Source: Candidatus Blastococcus massiliensis AP3 (GTDB lineage: Bacteria > Actinomycetota > Actinomycetes > Mycobacteriales > Geodermatophilaceae). Taken from it: a stretch of DNA of 64,000 nt. Shown here piece after piece: positions 34,545 to 43,327 of the stretch. Where the stretch lies: NCBI RefSeq assembly GCF_000582785.1, contig NZ_HG931175.1, positions 161,436 through 225,435 of the forward strand, written 5' to 3'. Both the position numbers and the translations under genes were made by a program. Each line of letters begins with the position of its first letter. The first letter of the stretch is position 1. The notes below the pieces were generated by a model that ran no database searches, was not told the DNA's origin, and was given only the letters and a program-made list of their open reading frames with translations.

Positions 34545-35419
34545 TCGCCGCCACGGCGATCGGGCTGGGCCTGCTGATCGGGCTCAGCCTCGGCGCCCTC
34601 GGCGGCGGAGGCTCCATCCTGGCCGTGCCCGCGCTCGTCTACGTCATCGGGCAGGATGCCCGCACGGCCACGACCAGCAGCCTGTTCATCGTCGGCATCG
34701 CCGCCGTCACCGGGGCCCTCGGGCACGTGCGCAGCGGGCGGGTGCGATGGGGCGTCGGCCTCGCCTTCGGGATCGTCGGCGTCGCCGCCAGCCTCGCCGG
34801 CACCGCGGCCAACCGCCTCGTCGACGCGGACGTACTGCTGCTCGTGTTCGCCGGGGTCATCCTCCTGGCCGCTGCCGGGATGCTGGCCCAGAGCCGCAGC
34901 TCCACGAACTCCCCTCCGGAACGGCGGCTCGTGCACTCCGGCGTCGGCGCCGTCGAGGCCGCGCCGCGCGCGGGGGCCGAGGCCGAGCCCGAGGCCGCAT
35001 CATCCGTCACCGGGGGCAGGCACACGGGTCGGCGGTGGACCGGCGCACAGGCCGGAAAAATCGTTGCCACCGGCCTGCTGGTCGGCTTCATGACGGGCTT
35101 CTTCGGCGTCGGCGGCGGCTTCGTCGTCGTGCCGGCCCTGGTCCTCGCCCTGCGCATGCCCATGCAGCAGGCGGTCGCCACGTCGCTGATGATCATCGCC
35201 CTCAACTCGGCCAGCTCCCTGCTGGCGCGAACCGGGTCCGCAGACTTCGACTGGTCCGTGATCGTGCCCTTCACGTTGGCGGCGGTCGCCGGCTCGCTGG
35301 CCGGAAAGAAGGTCGCCGACCGCCTGTCGGGTACCACCCTCACCCAGGCCTTCGCCGTGCTCCTCATCGCTGTCGCCGTCTACACGGGTACCGACAGCAT
35401 CCTCGGCCTGGCCGGCTGA
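34541..35419 (+). CDS. TauE/SafE-family sulfur-compound exporter
   Basis: The protein has 292 residues from a GTG overlapping the rhodanese stop. Two four-helix halves each start with the family repeat (LGGGGSILAVPALVY near 20, FFGVGGGFVVVPALVLA near 190). They are joined by a charged loop at about 115-160. TauE/SafE proteins move sulfite, sulfoacetate or thiosulfate-like anions. Coupling with a rhodanese suggests export of sulfite or a related product. Confidence 0.87.
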   Translation: MIAATAIGLGLLIGLSLGALGGGGSILAVPALVYVIGQDARTATTSSLFIVGIAAVTGALGHVRSGRVRWGVGLAFGIVGVAASLAGTAANRLVDADVLLLVFAGVILLAAAGMLAQSRSSTNSPPERRLVHSGVGAVEAAPRAGAEAEPEAASSVTGGRHTGRRWTGAQAGKIVATGLLVGFMTGFFGVGGGFVVVPALVLALRMPMQQAVATSLMIIALNSASSLLARTGSADFDWSVIVPFTLAAVAGSLAGKKVADRLSGTTLTQAFAVLLIAVAVYTGTDSILGLAG

Positions 35420-35581
35420 TCGACCTGTCAGCGGGTGAACCTTCCGGCGACACTTCGGCTGGGGACCGAGTCGGATGGGCTCGCTTCTGCTCCGCCGTCA
35501 ATGTTCACCGTGGCAGGGCGACCGGACGACCTGACCTACGACCCGGCGATCCCCGGGAGAGGCGGTGGAGGCGGGTAGCAG

Positions 35582-36163
35582 TCAGTGGGCGCCGAGCCCG
35601 TCCAGCAGGACCGCGACGAGGGTGCCTGTGGCGTCGTCGACCCCGATTCTGCCGCCGGCAATGAGGTGCGACAGCCCAGTGACAGTCACAGCACCGAAGA
35701 TCATCAGGGCGGCGGCGTCGGCGTCGGCGACCTGCGCAAGAGAGCCGTCAGTGGCGCCTTGGTGCAAGAGTTCGACCACGGGAGCGTGGTAGGCCGCCCG
35801 GATCGCGGCGGCCAGCGCAGGCACCCGACCGGCCCGGCCCAACTCTCCGGTCAGCGCGCGACAGACCGCCGGCTGCTCGGCCATCACCGCGAGTTGGGCA
35901 CGAACGACGCCGACGAGCCTGTCGCGGGCGCTGCCCTCCCCCATCGCCGCGATGGCGACCTGATCCGCAATGTGACGGAGGACGTCCTGGAACAGGAACG
36001 CCAGGATCTCCTCCTTGCCACTGAAGTAGTAGTAGAGGGTCGCCTTCGGCACGCCCGTGGCGGCCGCGACATCCTCGATCTTCGTGCTCTCGACACCCCG
36101 GTCGGCGAACAGCTCGGCGGCCGCAGGCAGCCGGGCGGCGATCTGGACCGGTACCGCACGCAT
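35582..36163 (-). CDS. TetR-family regulator, divergent from a P450
   Basis: The protein has 193 residues from the ATG at 36163 with GGGAGGAG five bases upstream. The N-terminal helix-turn-helix reads TKIEDVAAATGVPKATLYYYFSGKE (written here across two helices at about 28-52), and the rest is the helical ligand domain. A palindrome over the divergent P450 promoter is its probable operator. It is a single-gene unit. Confidence 0.87.
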   Translation of the reverse strand: MRAVPVQIAARLPAAAELFADRGVESTKIEDVAAATGVPKATLYYYFSGKEEILAFLFQDVLRHIADQVAIAAMGEGSARDRLVGVVRAQLAVMAEQPAVCRALTGELGRAGRVPALAAAIRAAYHAPVVELLHQGATDGSLAQVADADAAALMIFGAVTVTGLSHLIAGGRIGVDDATGTLVAVLLDGLGAH

Positions 36164-36205
36164 TGACACTCCTCCCGATGTGCTGTTTAGACTGCGAGTA
36201 CAAAC
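36163..36205 (+). promoter_or_regulatory. P450 promoter with TetR-type palindrome
   Basis: TTGACA (36163-36168) and TTTAGA (36186-36191) are spaced by 17 nt and point to the P450 gene. A 21-bp imperfect palindrome at 36185-36205 has outer half-sites GTTT/AAAC and inner ACT/AGT and overlaps the -10 box. It lies just upstream of both divergent starts. Confidence 0.6.
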
Positions 36206-36225
36206 TCCCGACGCAAGGGGTCACC

Positions 36226-37410
36226 ATGCCAGAGACGGACCTCCGGTACGACCCCTTCGACCCGGCCGTGCAGGACGACCCGTACCCGGTCTACGCGGAC
36301 TTGCGCGCCACCCGCCCTGTCTACTGGTGCGCGCCACGGAACTGCTGGGTACTCAGTCGCTACGAGGACGTCAGCGCAGCCCTCCAGGACCCGACGACAT
36401 TCTCTTCCGCTCGAGGCATCTTCCCGGCACAGGGCTTCGACCTGGCGGGCGCGTTCCTGCCGATGATGATCATGATGGACCCACCGCGGCACGACCTCCT
36501 GCGGCGTGTGGTCGCCAAGGCCTTCACGCCGCGCCGGATCGCCCTGCTCGAGACATCGGTACAGCAGATGGCTGCGGAGCTCACCGAGCGTCTGGTCACC
36601 GCCGGCGGTGGCGACGTGGTGCGCGAGTTGTCCGGCCCGCTGCCGGCGATGGTCATCGCCGACCTGCTCGGCGTGCCGCGTGAGGACCGGGACCAGTTCA
36701 AGGCCTGGTCGACGGCGCTGGTGACCACCGACATCTCCGCGCCCGATCCGATGAGGTCGAACCTCGACGCCGCGGCTGCGCTCTACGAGTACTTCCGCCA
36801 GTTCCTCGACGAGCGCCGGGCGCGGCCACGACCGGACCTCATGTCGGCGCTGGTGACTGCGGAGGTGGAGGGGCGACGGCTCTCCGAGGACGAGCTGCTC
36901 GGCTTCTGCCTCCTGCTGCTGGTGGCCGGGCACGAAACCACCACGAACCTCATCTCCAACACCATCGCCGTCCTGGCCGAGCGGCCCGAGGTCATCGACC
37001 GGCTCGCGCGCGACCGCAGTCTTCTTCCGTCGGCCGTGGGAGAGATGCTCCGCTACGACTCCCCCGTCCAGGGCCTGTCGCGCACTCTCACGCGAGACGT
37101 ACTCCTGCACGACGTTCAGATGAGGTCCGGCGACACGGTCCTGCTGCTCTTCGGCTCCGCCAACCGGGACGGCAGCGCGTTCCCGGACGCCGACCACTTC
37201 CACATCGACCGGGTCGTCGACAGGCAGCTCGCGTTCGGCCGCGGCATCCACTTCTGCCTCGGCGCCGCGCTCGCCCAACTCGAGACCCGATTGGTGTTCG
37301 ACGAGCTGCTCAGCCGGACCCATGCCTGGCGGCTCGGCACCGGCGCCGCGCCGGTCAGGTTGCGGTCAGGCCCCATCCGTGGCTACGGGTCGCTGACCAT
37401 CAGCATCTGA
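36226..37410 (+). CDS. Cytochrome P450
   Basis: The protein has 394 residues. The I-helix oxygen-binding motif AGHETT is at 234-239, ExxR is E273-R276, and the heme loop FGRGIHFCLG has the ligand Cys344. It is a soluble bacterial class I P450 that needs a ferredoxin and reductase, both encoded nearby on the other strand. I chose the ATG at 36226 because AAGGGG precedes it and the family starts here. Substrate unknown. Confidence 0.93.
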   Translation: MPETDLRYDPFDPAVQDDPYPVYADLRATRPVYWCAPRNCWVLSRYEDVSAALQDPTTFSSARGIFPAQGFDLAGAFLPMMIMMDPPRHDLLRRVVAKAFTPRRIALLETSVQQMAAELTERLVTAGGGDVVRELSGPLPAMVIADLLGVPREDRDQFKAWSTALVTTDISAPDPMRSNLDAAAALYEYFRQFLDERRARPRPDLMSALVTAEVEGRRLSEDELLGFCLLLLVAGHETTTNLISNTIAVLAERPEVIDRLARDRSLLPSAVGEMLRYDSPVQGLSRTLTRDVLLHDVQMRSGDTVLLLFGSANRDGSAFPDADHFHIDRVVDRQLAFGRGIHFCLGAALAQLETRLVFDELLSRTHAWRLGTGAAPVRLRSGPIRGYGSLTISI

Positions 37411-37467
37411 CTCTCCGAGGCCGGGACGCTGCGGTGCTCGGCGGCGCCTCGACCGACATCCTGCTGT

Positions 37468-38658
37468 TCATCGGCCGGCGAAGGCGAGAGCGTCCTGCCA
37501 GGCGGTTCGCCAGCCGATCATCGCCCGGTACTTCATGATCTTGCCCGGCATGTTGAGCCCCAAGGTGCCGACGAGCAGGTCGTCCTGGCGGTAGAGGGCG
37601 AGCCATCGAGCGTCGTCGAGGTCCCCGATCACCGTGACCTCGTCGGCGGCGGTGATACCGACCATCTGGAGCTTGTCGCGGTACCAGTCCGACCAGAAGT
37701 AGGGGACGGCGCTGTACGGGGTGGCCCGAGCGGGAGCCAGAGCGTTGCGGGCGGCAGCGGCGCCCTGCTCGGCGGCCGACGTCCAGTGCTCGAGGCGCAT
37801 CGTCCGGCCGAAGAGTGCGTTGTGCCAGCGCGCGACGTCACCCGCGGCGTACACCTCGGGGCCGGCACGCAAGGTCTCGTCGCAGACGACGCCGTCCTCC
37901 ACGTGCAGTCCTGAAGCGATGAGCCAGTCGGTGACGGGGTCGGCACCGATGCCGACGACGACGAGATCGGCGGGCAGGACCGAGCCGTCGGACAGCGCGA
38001 CACCTTCCACTCGACCCTCGCCTTCGAGCCCGGTGACGGAGACACCGCACCGCAGCTTGGTGCCGTTGCGGGCGTGCAGGTCTGCGCAGGCGGCTGCCAT
38101 CTGCTCGCCGACGGCACGAACGAGCGGCAGCGGGGCCGCCTCGAGGATGGTGACGTCGACGTCCCGCTTGCGGGCGGCTGAGGCGACCTCGGACCCGATG
38201 AAGCCACCACCGACGACGACCATGCGGCGTCCGGCGTCCAGTGCCCCCCGGATGCTGCGGGCGTCCTCGACCGTGCGCAGGGTGTGCACACCGTCGAGCT
38301 GCTCGCCGGGCAGCTGCCGGGCCCGCGCACCCGTTGCGATGACCAGCCGCTCGTAACACAGCCGCTCCTCACCGCCCAGGACGATTTCCCGGGCATCGGT
38401 GTCGAGCGCGGTCGCGGGCACGCCGAGGCGCAGCTCGACGTCCAGGGCTCGCAGCTCGTCGTCGGTGCGGTGGTGCGGCATCGCCGGGTCGTCGCCCGGG
38501 TCGAGGAATGCCTTGGACAGCGGTGGCCGGTCGTAGGGCAGGTGCTCCTCCGCCCCGACGAGCAGCAGCCGACCCGAGTATCCGGCCTTGCGGGCCGACT
38601 CGACCGCACGCAGTCCCGCAAGCGAGGCGCCGACGACGACGAAAGGTGCTTCGGGCAT
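37468..38658 (-). CDS. FAD-dependent ferredoxin reductase
   Basis: The protein has 396 residues. An FAD dinucleotide fold starts at VVVGASLAG (7-15), a second GxGxxG fold for NADH at VVVGGGFIGSE (about 146-156), and EVYAAGDVARW marks the FAD C-terminal motif. This is the putidaredoxin-reductase type that passes electrons from NAD(P)H to the P450 ferredoxin. It lies downstream of the ferredoxin and P450 genes on the same strand, separated by a GMC-oxidase fossil. Confidence 0.92.
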   Translation of the reverse strand: MPEAPFVVVGASLAGLRAVESARKAGYSGRLLLVGAEEHLPYDRPPLSKAFLDPGDDPAMPHHRTDDELRALDVELRLGVPATALDTDAREIVLGGEERLCYERLVIATGARARQLPGEQLDGVHTLRTVEDARSIRGALDAGRRMVVVGGGFIGSEVASAARKRDVDVTILEAAPLPLVRAVGEQMAAACADLHARNGTKLRCGVSVTGLEGEGRVEGVALSDGSVLPADLVVVGIGADPVTDWLIASGLHVEDGVVCDETLRAGPEVYAAGDVARWHNALFGRTMRLEHWTSAAEQGAAAARNALAPARATPYSAVPYFWSDWYRDKLQMVGITAADEVTVIGDLDDARWLALYRQDDLLVGTLGLNMPGKIMKYRAMIGWRTAWQDALAFAGR

Positions 38659-38675
38659 GACTCTCCAGAGAACGG

Positions 38676-38945
38676 TCAGCGCTGGTGCGCCGAGACCACA
38701 GCGCGCAGCAGCGGTCGGCGGTCACACGAGCCGGGAGCAGTGGAAGGCGCGACGGGCTGGTCGGCCGCGCCCAGCGGTGGGCTGGAGCCCGCTCTCCCTT
38801 CAAGCCAGAGGGAGGCGGGATCAACCTGTGCGGTGATGGTCAGCGAGGCGTCGAGACCGAAGACGGCCGAGATCGCCCAGCCGCCGGCGACGTGCAGGCC
38901 CGGGTTTCCGAAGACGCGGGACGTCGTGCTCCCGGCGATGGACCA
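38676..38945 (-). pseudogene. C-terminal fossil of a GMC oxidoreductase (cholesterol-oxidase-like)
   Basis: Ninety codons without a start run from 38945 to a TGA at 38676. They contain SRVFGNPGLHVAGGWAIS and DASLTITAQVD followed by SLW. GMC steroid oxidases end with the pattern RVFGxPGLHVVDGSAIS, GVNPSLTITAQAER and SLW. The conserved Asp-Gly and the catalytic-region Asn-Pro are changed (GG, DA), and no N-terminal part is present. It begins right after the ferredoxin stop, so a deletion probably removed the rest. Confidence 0.6.
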
Positions 38946-38948
38946 ACC

Positions 38949-39140
38949 TCACTCCTCGATGCTCAGCGCGCTGGTGGGACAGGCCGCGACGGCCTCCTCC
39001 ATCAGCGCCCGCTGGTCCCCCGAGGGTGTGGGATTCAGCAGCTCGAGTGCGCCGTCGTCACGGACCTCGAAGAAGTCGGGGGCGACCGACTCGCACATCC
39101 CCAACGACGAGCACTTGTTCTCGTCCAGCACGATCCTCAC
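38949..39140 (-). CDS. 3Fe-4S type ferredoxin
   Basis: The protein has 63 residues. Cys10 and Cys16 (CSSLGMC) with a later ACP-TSAL Cys near 54 give the three-Cys pattern of P450-associated [3Fe-4S] ferredoxins. It carries electrons from the reductase to a P450. It lies 30 nt after the minus-strand P450 in the same operon. Confidence 0.92.
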   Translation of the reverse strand: MRIVLDENKCSSLGMCESVAPDFFEVRDDGALELLNPTPSGDQRALMEEAVAACPTSALSIEE

Positions 39141-39170
39141 GCGAGTGTCCTTTCCGATCGGGTGGGTCGG

Positions 39171-40448
39171 TCAGCGCTCTGGGGTGAAGCGCACGGGCAG
39201 GTGGTTGACGCCGTGGAAGAAGGTGCTGACCGTGTAGGAGGGCTCGCCGGCCACCTCGATGTCGGGCAGCCGGGTCAGCAGCTCCCGGTAGATGGCCGCC
39301 AGCTGCTGGCGGGCCAGCTGGTTGCCCAGGCAGTGGTGGATGCCGCCGCCGCCGAAGCTCACGTGCGGGTTCGGGTTCCGGGAGAGGTCGAAGCGCTCGG
39401 GCGCGTCGAACACCTCGGTGTCCCAGTTGGCCGAGGCGTAGAACATGACGACCTTGTCGCCCTGGGTGATCTGTTGCCCGTTCAGCTCGCAGTCGCGGGA
39501 GGCGGTGCGCCGGAAGGTCATGATCGGTGTGGCCCAGCGGACCATCTCCTCGACCGCCCCCTTGAGGCGGCCGTCGAGGTCCTCCATCAGCCAGGCCTTC
39601 TGCTGGGGGAAGTCGGTCAGGGCCTTCATGGCATGGCTGGTGCTCTGCCGGGTCGTGTCGTTGCCGGCAATGGTGAGCAGCCCGAAGAAGGACATGATCT
39701 CCTCGTCGGTCAGCCGCTCGCCGTCGACCTCCGCCTGCACGAGGTTGCTGAGCAGGTCGTCGCCCGGGTTGCGCCGGCGCTCGGCGATGTACCGTCCGGA
39801 CAGCTCACTGAGGTGGAGCATGGCCTCGAACAGGCGGCCGAGGGGTTCCTGGTCACCCATCAGCTCCGGGTCGTTCCAGCCCCCGGCGAACTGCGACTCG
39901 TAGGCCATCCTCGCCCGGTCGGCCTCGTCGATGCCCATCATGTCGCAGATGTTGTGCATCGGGACGAGAGCCGCCACTTCGGGGACGAAGTCGACCTCGC
40001 CCCGGGTGGCGATGTCGTCCACGATGCGCCGTGCGTTGGCCTGGATCTGGTCATCGATGCGACGGATCTGCTTCGGGGTGAACGCCGAGCTCAGCAATCG
40101 CCGGATCTTGGTGTGCCGTGGCGGGTCCATCGCGATGAAGCCCTGCCCCGCGTCGAGCAACTCCTGCGGCATCGACTCCATCACGATGCCCTCGCCGGAG
40201 ATGAAGTCCTCGTGCCGCTTGGTGACCTCGACCAGGTCGGCATGGCGCACGACGGCCCAGAACCCCTGGTCGTTCGGGTCCTTCATCAGCATGTCCTCGA
40301 CCGGCTGGTGCCATGTCACCGGACGCTCGGCGCGCAGCACGGCGTAGGTCTTCTCCCGCTCGGCGGCCGTCTGCGACCAAAACGCTCGGGACGAAAGGTC
40401 CGCCTGGTCATAGGGGCGGGTGTCGCGTGGCTGGGCAACAGCGGTCAT
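39171..40448 (-). CDS. Cytochrome P450, CYP125/CYP142-like
   Basis: The protein has 425 residues. The motifs are AGNDTT at 261-266, ExxR at E301-R304, and a heme loop FGGGGIHHCLG with Cys373. The stretch SRNPNPHVSFGGGG closely resembles the heme region of mycobacterial CYP125/CYP124/CYP142, which oxidise the end of sterol or branched lipid chains. The ATG at 40448 has GGAG upstream; an earlier in-frame start at 40496 lies within the promoter. Substrate class is inference, supported by the adjacent GMC-oxidase fossil. Confidence 0.9.
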   Translation of the reverse strand: MTAVAQPRDTRPYDQADLSSRAFWSQTAAEREKTYAVLRAERPVTWHQPVEDMLMKDPNDQGFWAVVRHADLVEVTKRHEDFISGEGIVMESMPQELLDAGQGFIAMDPPRHTKIRRLLSSAFTPKQIRRIDDQIQANARRIVDDIATRGEVDFVPEVAALVPMHNICDMMGIDEADRARMAYESQFAGGWNDPELMGDQEPLGRLFEAMLHLSELSGRYIAERRRNPGDDLLSNLVQAEVDGERLTDEEIMSFFGLLTIAGNDTTRQSTSHAMKALTDFPQQKAWLMEDLDGRLKGAVEEMVRWATPIMTFRRTASRDCELNGQQITQGDKVVMFYASANWDTEVFDAPERFDLSRNPNPHVSFGGGGIHHCLGNQLARQQLAAIYRELLTRLPDIEVAGEPSYTVSTFFHGVNHLPVRFTPER

Positions 40449-40487
40449 CACGGCTCCAAGGTCTGCTCCATACGGATGACGCTTAGG

Positions 40488-40512
40488 TTGACACACGGCA
40501 CGGTTTTGTCAA
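40488..40512 (-). promoter_or_regulatory. Inverted repeat at the P450 promoter
   Basis: TTGACA and TGTCAA flank 13 nt. On the minus strand the TTGACA at 40512-40507 could be the -35 box of the P450 gene; no good -10 is seen. The 7-mer TTGTCAA recurs at 40597-40603, before the divergent TetR gene. Confidence 0.45.
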
Positions 40513-40595
40513 GTCTTGGACTCGATCACCGAATCTGTCACGGCTGGCCTCGCGAGCGGGGATTTCGGGCAGTGCGCCGTGACAGACTGTCGGCA

Positions 40596-40615
40596 CTTGT
40601 CAAAGACTCAACAAG
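40596..40615 (+). promoter_or_regulatory. Inverted repeat before the TetR gene
   Basis: CTTGT and ACAAG flank 10 nt, 22 nt upstream of the TetR start. It shares TTGTCAA with the site at the P450 promoter. Candidate TetR autoregulatory site. Confidence 0.4.
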
Positions 40616-40637
40616 GACGAGGGGACGGAGACGGCCA

Positions 40638-41258
40638 GTGGCGGCAGAGCCTCTTCGTCTGACCTTCCGCCAGCACGTGCGCGACCGCGCACTGGACGCA
40701 GTGCGGGCCCTGACCGTGGAGAAGGGCTGGTCCGGCGTGCGCATGGGGGACGTCGCCGCGCTGACAGGGGTATCGCGCCCGACGCTGTACAAGGAGTTCG
40801 GCGACAAGCAGGGACTCGGCGAAGCGCTGATCATGCAGGAGACCGAGAGGTTCCTCGTCGGCATCTCCCGCACCCTCGACGCGCACCCTCAGGACGCCGC
40901 GGGGGGAATCTCCGCAGCAATCGAGTACGTGCTCGGCGAGGCCGACGCCAGCCCCTTGCTGTGCGCCATCCTCACCTCGGCACGTGACGCCGACAACGAC
41001 CTGCTGCCCATGCTCACGACGCGTTCTGCGCCGGTGCTCGACGCCGCCACCCGAACCCTGATCAGCTGGTTCACGCAGCACTTCCCGCAGCTCGACCCAC
41101 GAGACCTGGCCGACGGCGTGGACGCACTGGTCCGACTGGCCGTCAGCCATCTGGTACTCCCCGTCGATGACCGCACGACCACCGCGCACCGGCTGACTCG
41201 GATCGCCCTGCGCACCCTGCAACTCGACCAGGTCGTAGGGGACTCCCCCCGGCGATGA
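40638..41258 (+). CDS. TetR-family regulator, divergent from the CYP125-like P450
   Basis: The protein has 206 residues from a GTG at 40638 with GGAG upstream. The helix-turn-helix contains MGDVAALTGVSRPTLYKEFG at about 37-56. The ligand domain follows. Divergence from the P450-ferredoxin genes and shared repeats in the gap suggest that it controls them. A very long upstream frame on this strand is an artefact across antisense genes. Confidence 0.87.
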   Translation: MAAEPLRLTFRQHVRDRALDAVRALTVEKGWSGVRMGDVAALTGVSRPTLYKEFGDKQGLGEALIMQETERFLVGISRTLDAHPQDAAGGISAAIEYVLGEADASPLLCAILTSARDADNDLLPMLTTRSAPVLDAATRTLISWFTQHFPQLDPRDLADGVDALVRLAVSHLVLPVDDRTTTAHRLTRIALRTLQLDQVVGDSPRR

Positions 41259-41765
41259 ACCCGGGCGGCTTCAGCTGGCGCAGCCGTCCACGAGAGGCGA
41301 TACGGCGGGCCGCTCGTGACGACGGGGCCCGACCGCCCTGCTTCATCGGGACGGACTCGACCACGCCTCCGCTCCGCCACGACCGTGGTGCTGATCGTGC
41401 GTGTCCGATCCCGCCACTCACGCCAGCGCGGGGTCGCAGGAGGGCCGCCCTGCCGTAGCACCGCTACCTAGGTGCTGTACGAATCGTTCGAGGTCGCGGG
41501 CAGGGCACGACCTCGCCGCGAGGACGAGCGCCGTCCCCCGCCCATCTCATAGCTCACGCCGGCGACCCGCCGGCGGACAGGCGTTCGCTCGTGCGTCGGC
41601 AAGCGCGAGTGCCCTTGCGCAGGTCACGGCCCTCAGCTCTGGGGCCATTGCCATGGTCCGGGACGCTGCGGCCCTGACCGGGCATTCCGACCGGCCCGGC
41701 GCTCGCGCGAGTCGGCCTCACGGCCGTGAGGCAGCTGTGGAAGGTGTGGAGGAAGCCGAGCTGAG
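41259..41765. other. Gap between convergent TetR genes
   Basis: No gene is supported in these 507 nt. The only notable item is the 60-nt nested inverted-repeat structure at 41447-41506. Open frames here lack ribosome sites. Confidence 0.5.
41447..41506. other. Nested hairpin structure, terminator or structured RNA candidate
   Basis: An outer 8-bp stem (GCCCTGCC 41447-41454 with GGCAGGGC 41499-41506) encloses two perfect hairpins. One is AGCACC/GGTGCT with an 8-nt loop (41457-41476). The other is CGAA/TTCG with a 3-nt loop (41480-41490). This makes a three-way junction in 60 nt. It may be a bidirectional terminator or an RNA gene. Confidence 0.35.
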
Positions 41766-42401
41766 TCAGGGTGCGGGCGGCTCGGGTGGGAGCAGGAGGT
41801 CCAACATCCGGACGAGCGCGTCATCCAGTCCGCTGGCCGGATGGGTGATCCAGTACTCGTGCGCGGCCAGGGTGCCCGCCAGCACCGCGTGCCCGACGAC
41901 CACCGGGAACACGTCGTCGTCGGGTCGTCTGCCTCGCGCGAACTCGGCGGCCGCCTTTCGCCACTGCGCGTAGATCCGCGTCGCATGGGCCTGCAGGACA
42001 GGTACTTCCAGCACCAGCTGCGCCCGCTGCCACGCCCACTCCCGCTCCCCGGGCGGAAAGCGCAGGGCCGCCACCACCGCTCGGACGATGACGAGGCGGT
42101 AGGACTCATGCGGGTCCGCCGCCGACAACGCCTGCTGCAGCCGGACCAGCTCTGTCGGCGAGTCAGCGAAGCAGACGTCGGCCTTGACCGAGAAGTAGCG
42201 GAAGAAGGTGCGCCGACTGATACCGGCCGCCGTCGCGATGTCCTCCACGCTGGTCTCGTCGAACCCGTGGGCGACGAACAGCCGCTGCGCCACGGCCGCC
42301 AGCTCGTGGGCGCTCGTGATCGCCGGCCTGCCGCCGCGGTCGCCAGTCGCGACCCGCCCCTGCTCCATCCCCTCAGCAACCTCCCCTCCGGATCCAGGCA
42401 T
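41766..42401 (-). CDS. mftR: TetR-family regulator, MftR-like (mycofactocin system)
   Basis: The protein has 211 residues from the ATG at 42401 with GGAAGGG upstream; a later ATG at 42368 is possible. GRPAITSAHELAAVAQRLF leads into a helix-turn-helix with ATAAGISRRTFFRYFSVKAD, a pattern shared with MftR regulators that respond to acyl-CoA. It is divergent from two mycofactocin-type SDR genes, which supports the assignment. The mycofactocin biosynthesis genes themselves are not in the window. Confidence 0.75.
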   Translation of the reverse strand: MPGSGGEVAEGMEQGRVATGDRGGRPAITSAHELAAVAQRLFVAHGFDETSVEDIATAAGISRRTFFRYFSVKADVCFADSPTELVRLQQALSAADPHESYRLVIVRAVVAALRFPPGEREWAWQRAQLVLEVPVLQAHATRIYAQWRKAAAEFARGRRPDDDVFPVVVGHAVLAGTLAAHEYWITHPASGLDDALVRMLDLLLPPEPPAP

Positions 42402-42490
42402 CGAGCGCCCTTCCATTTCTGACACACGGTGCCATAACCTGAGACGCAGGTCACAGTCGGCAATCGGCCGGCGCACGAAGGGAGATCGCC

Positions 42491-43327
42491 GTGGGACGAG
42501 TCGAAGGCAAGGTCGCCTTCATCACCGGGGCGGCTCGCGGCCAGGGCCGCAGCCACGCGGTGCGGCTGGCGCAGGAGGGCGCGGACATCATCGCCGTCGA
42601 CCTGCTGGGGACGGTCGGGACGGTGGGGTACCCGCTGGCGACGCAGGAGGACCTGGACGAGACGGTCCGCCAGGTGGAGGCGCTGGACCGACGGATCATC
42701 GCCAGCAAGGCCGATGTCCGGGACAGCGCCGCGCTGAAGGCCGCGGTGGACGACGGTGTCGCCCAGCTCGGCCGGCTGGACATCGTGCTGGCCAATGCCG
42801 GGATCGCCAGTTTCGCACCGGTCGACGAGATGACCGACGAGATGTGGGACGACATGATCGACGTCAACCTCACCGGGGTCTTCAAGACGGTGCGAGCCGC
42901 TCTTCCCCACCTGAAGGCCGGGGGGAACGGCGGGGCCATCGTTCTGACCAGTTCGACCGCCGGGATCAAGGGTCTGGCCAACCTGGCGCACTACGTCGCG
43001 GCCAAGCACGGCGTCGTCGGACTGGTGAAGACACTGGCCAACGAACTGGCGCCGCACATGATCCGGGTGAACTCGGTGCACCCCACCGCGGTGGACACCA
43101 CGATGATCCACAACGAGCAGACCTACACCCTCTTCCGGCCGGACAAGTCGCCGTCGGACGTCACCCGGGACGACGTCGGCGAGGCGTTCCAGAGCCTCAA
43201 CGCACTCCCGATCGAGTGGGTGGAGCCGGTCGACATCAGCAACGCGATCCTGTGGCTGGTCAGCGACGAGGCCCGGTACGTCACCGGCGTCCAGCTGCCG
43301 GTCGACGCCGGGTCGGTGATCAAGTGA
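42491..43327 (+). CDS. Mycofactocin-coupled SDR dehydrogenase, copy 1
   Basis: The protein has 278 residues from a GTG at 42491 with AGGGAG upstream. TGAARGQGRSHA at 12-23 is the NAD loop, LANAG follows, then the SST and YVAAKHG catalytic motifs. The family (TIGR03971-type) carries a non-exchangeable NAD and uses mycofactocin as external electron acceptor to oxidise alcohols such as carveol. The end overlaps the next gene start (TGATG). Both SDR genes are exactly 837 nt long. Confidence 0.88.
   Translation: MGRVEGKVAFITGAARGQGRSHAVRLAQEGADIIAVDLLGTVGTVGYPLATQEDLDETVRQVEALDRRIIASKADVRDSAALKAAVDDGVAQLGRLDIVLANAGIASFAPVDEMTDEMWDDMIDVNLTGVFKTVRAALPHLKAGGNGGAIVLTSSTAGIKGLANLAHYVAAKHGVVGLVKTLANELAPHMIRVNSVHPTAVDTTMIHNEQTYTLFRPDKSPSDVTRDDVGEAFQSLNALPIEWVEPVDISNAILWLVSDEARYVTGVQLPVDAGSVIK

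Noticed and set aside
38685-41258. An 857-codon plus-strand open frame
   Set aside because: Its first 651 codons lie opposite the ferredoxin and P450 genes and read as high-GC shadow. Only the last 206 codons form the TetR gene.
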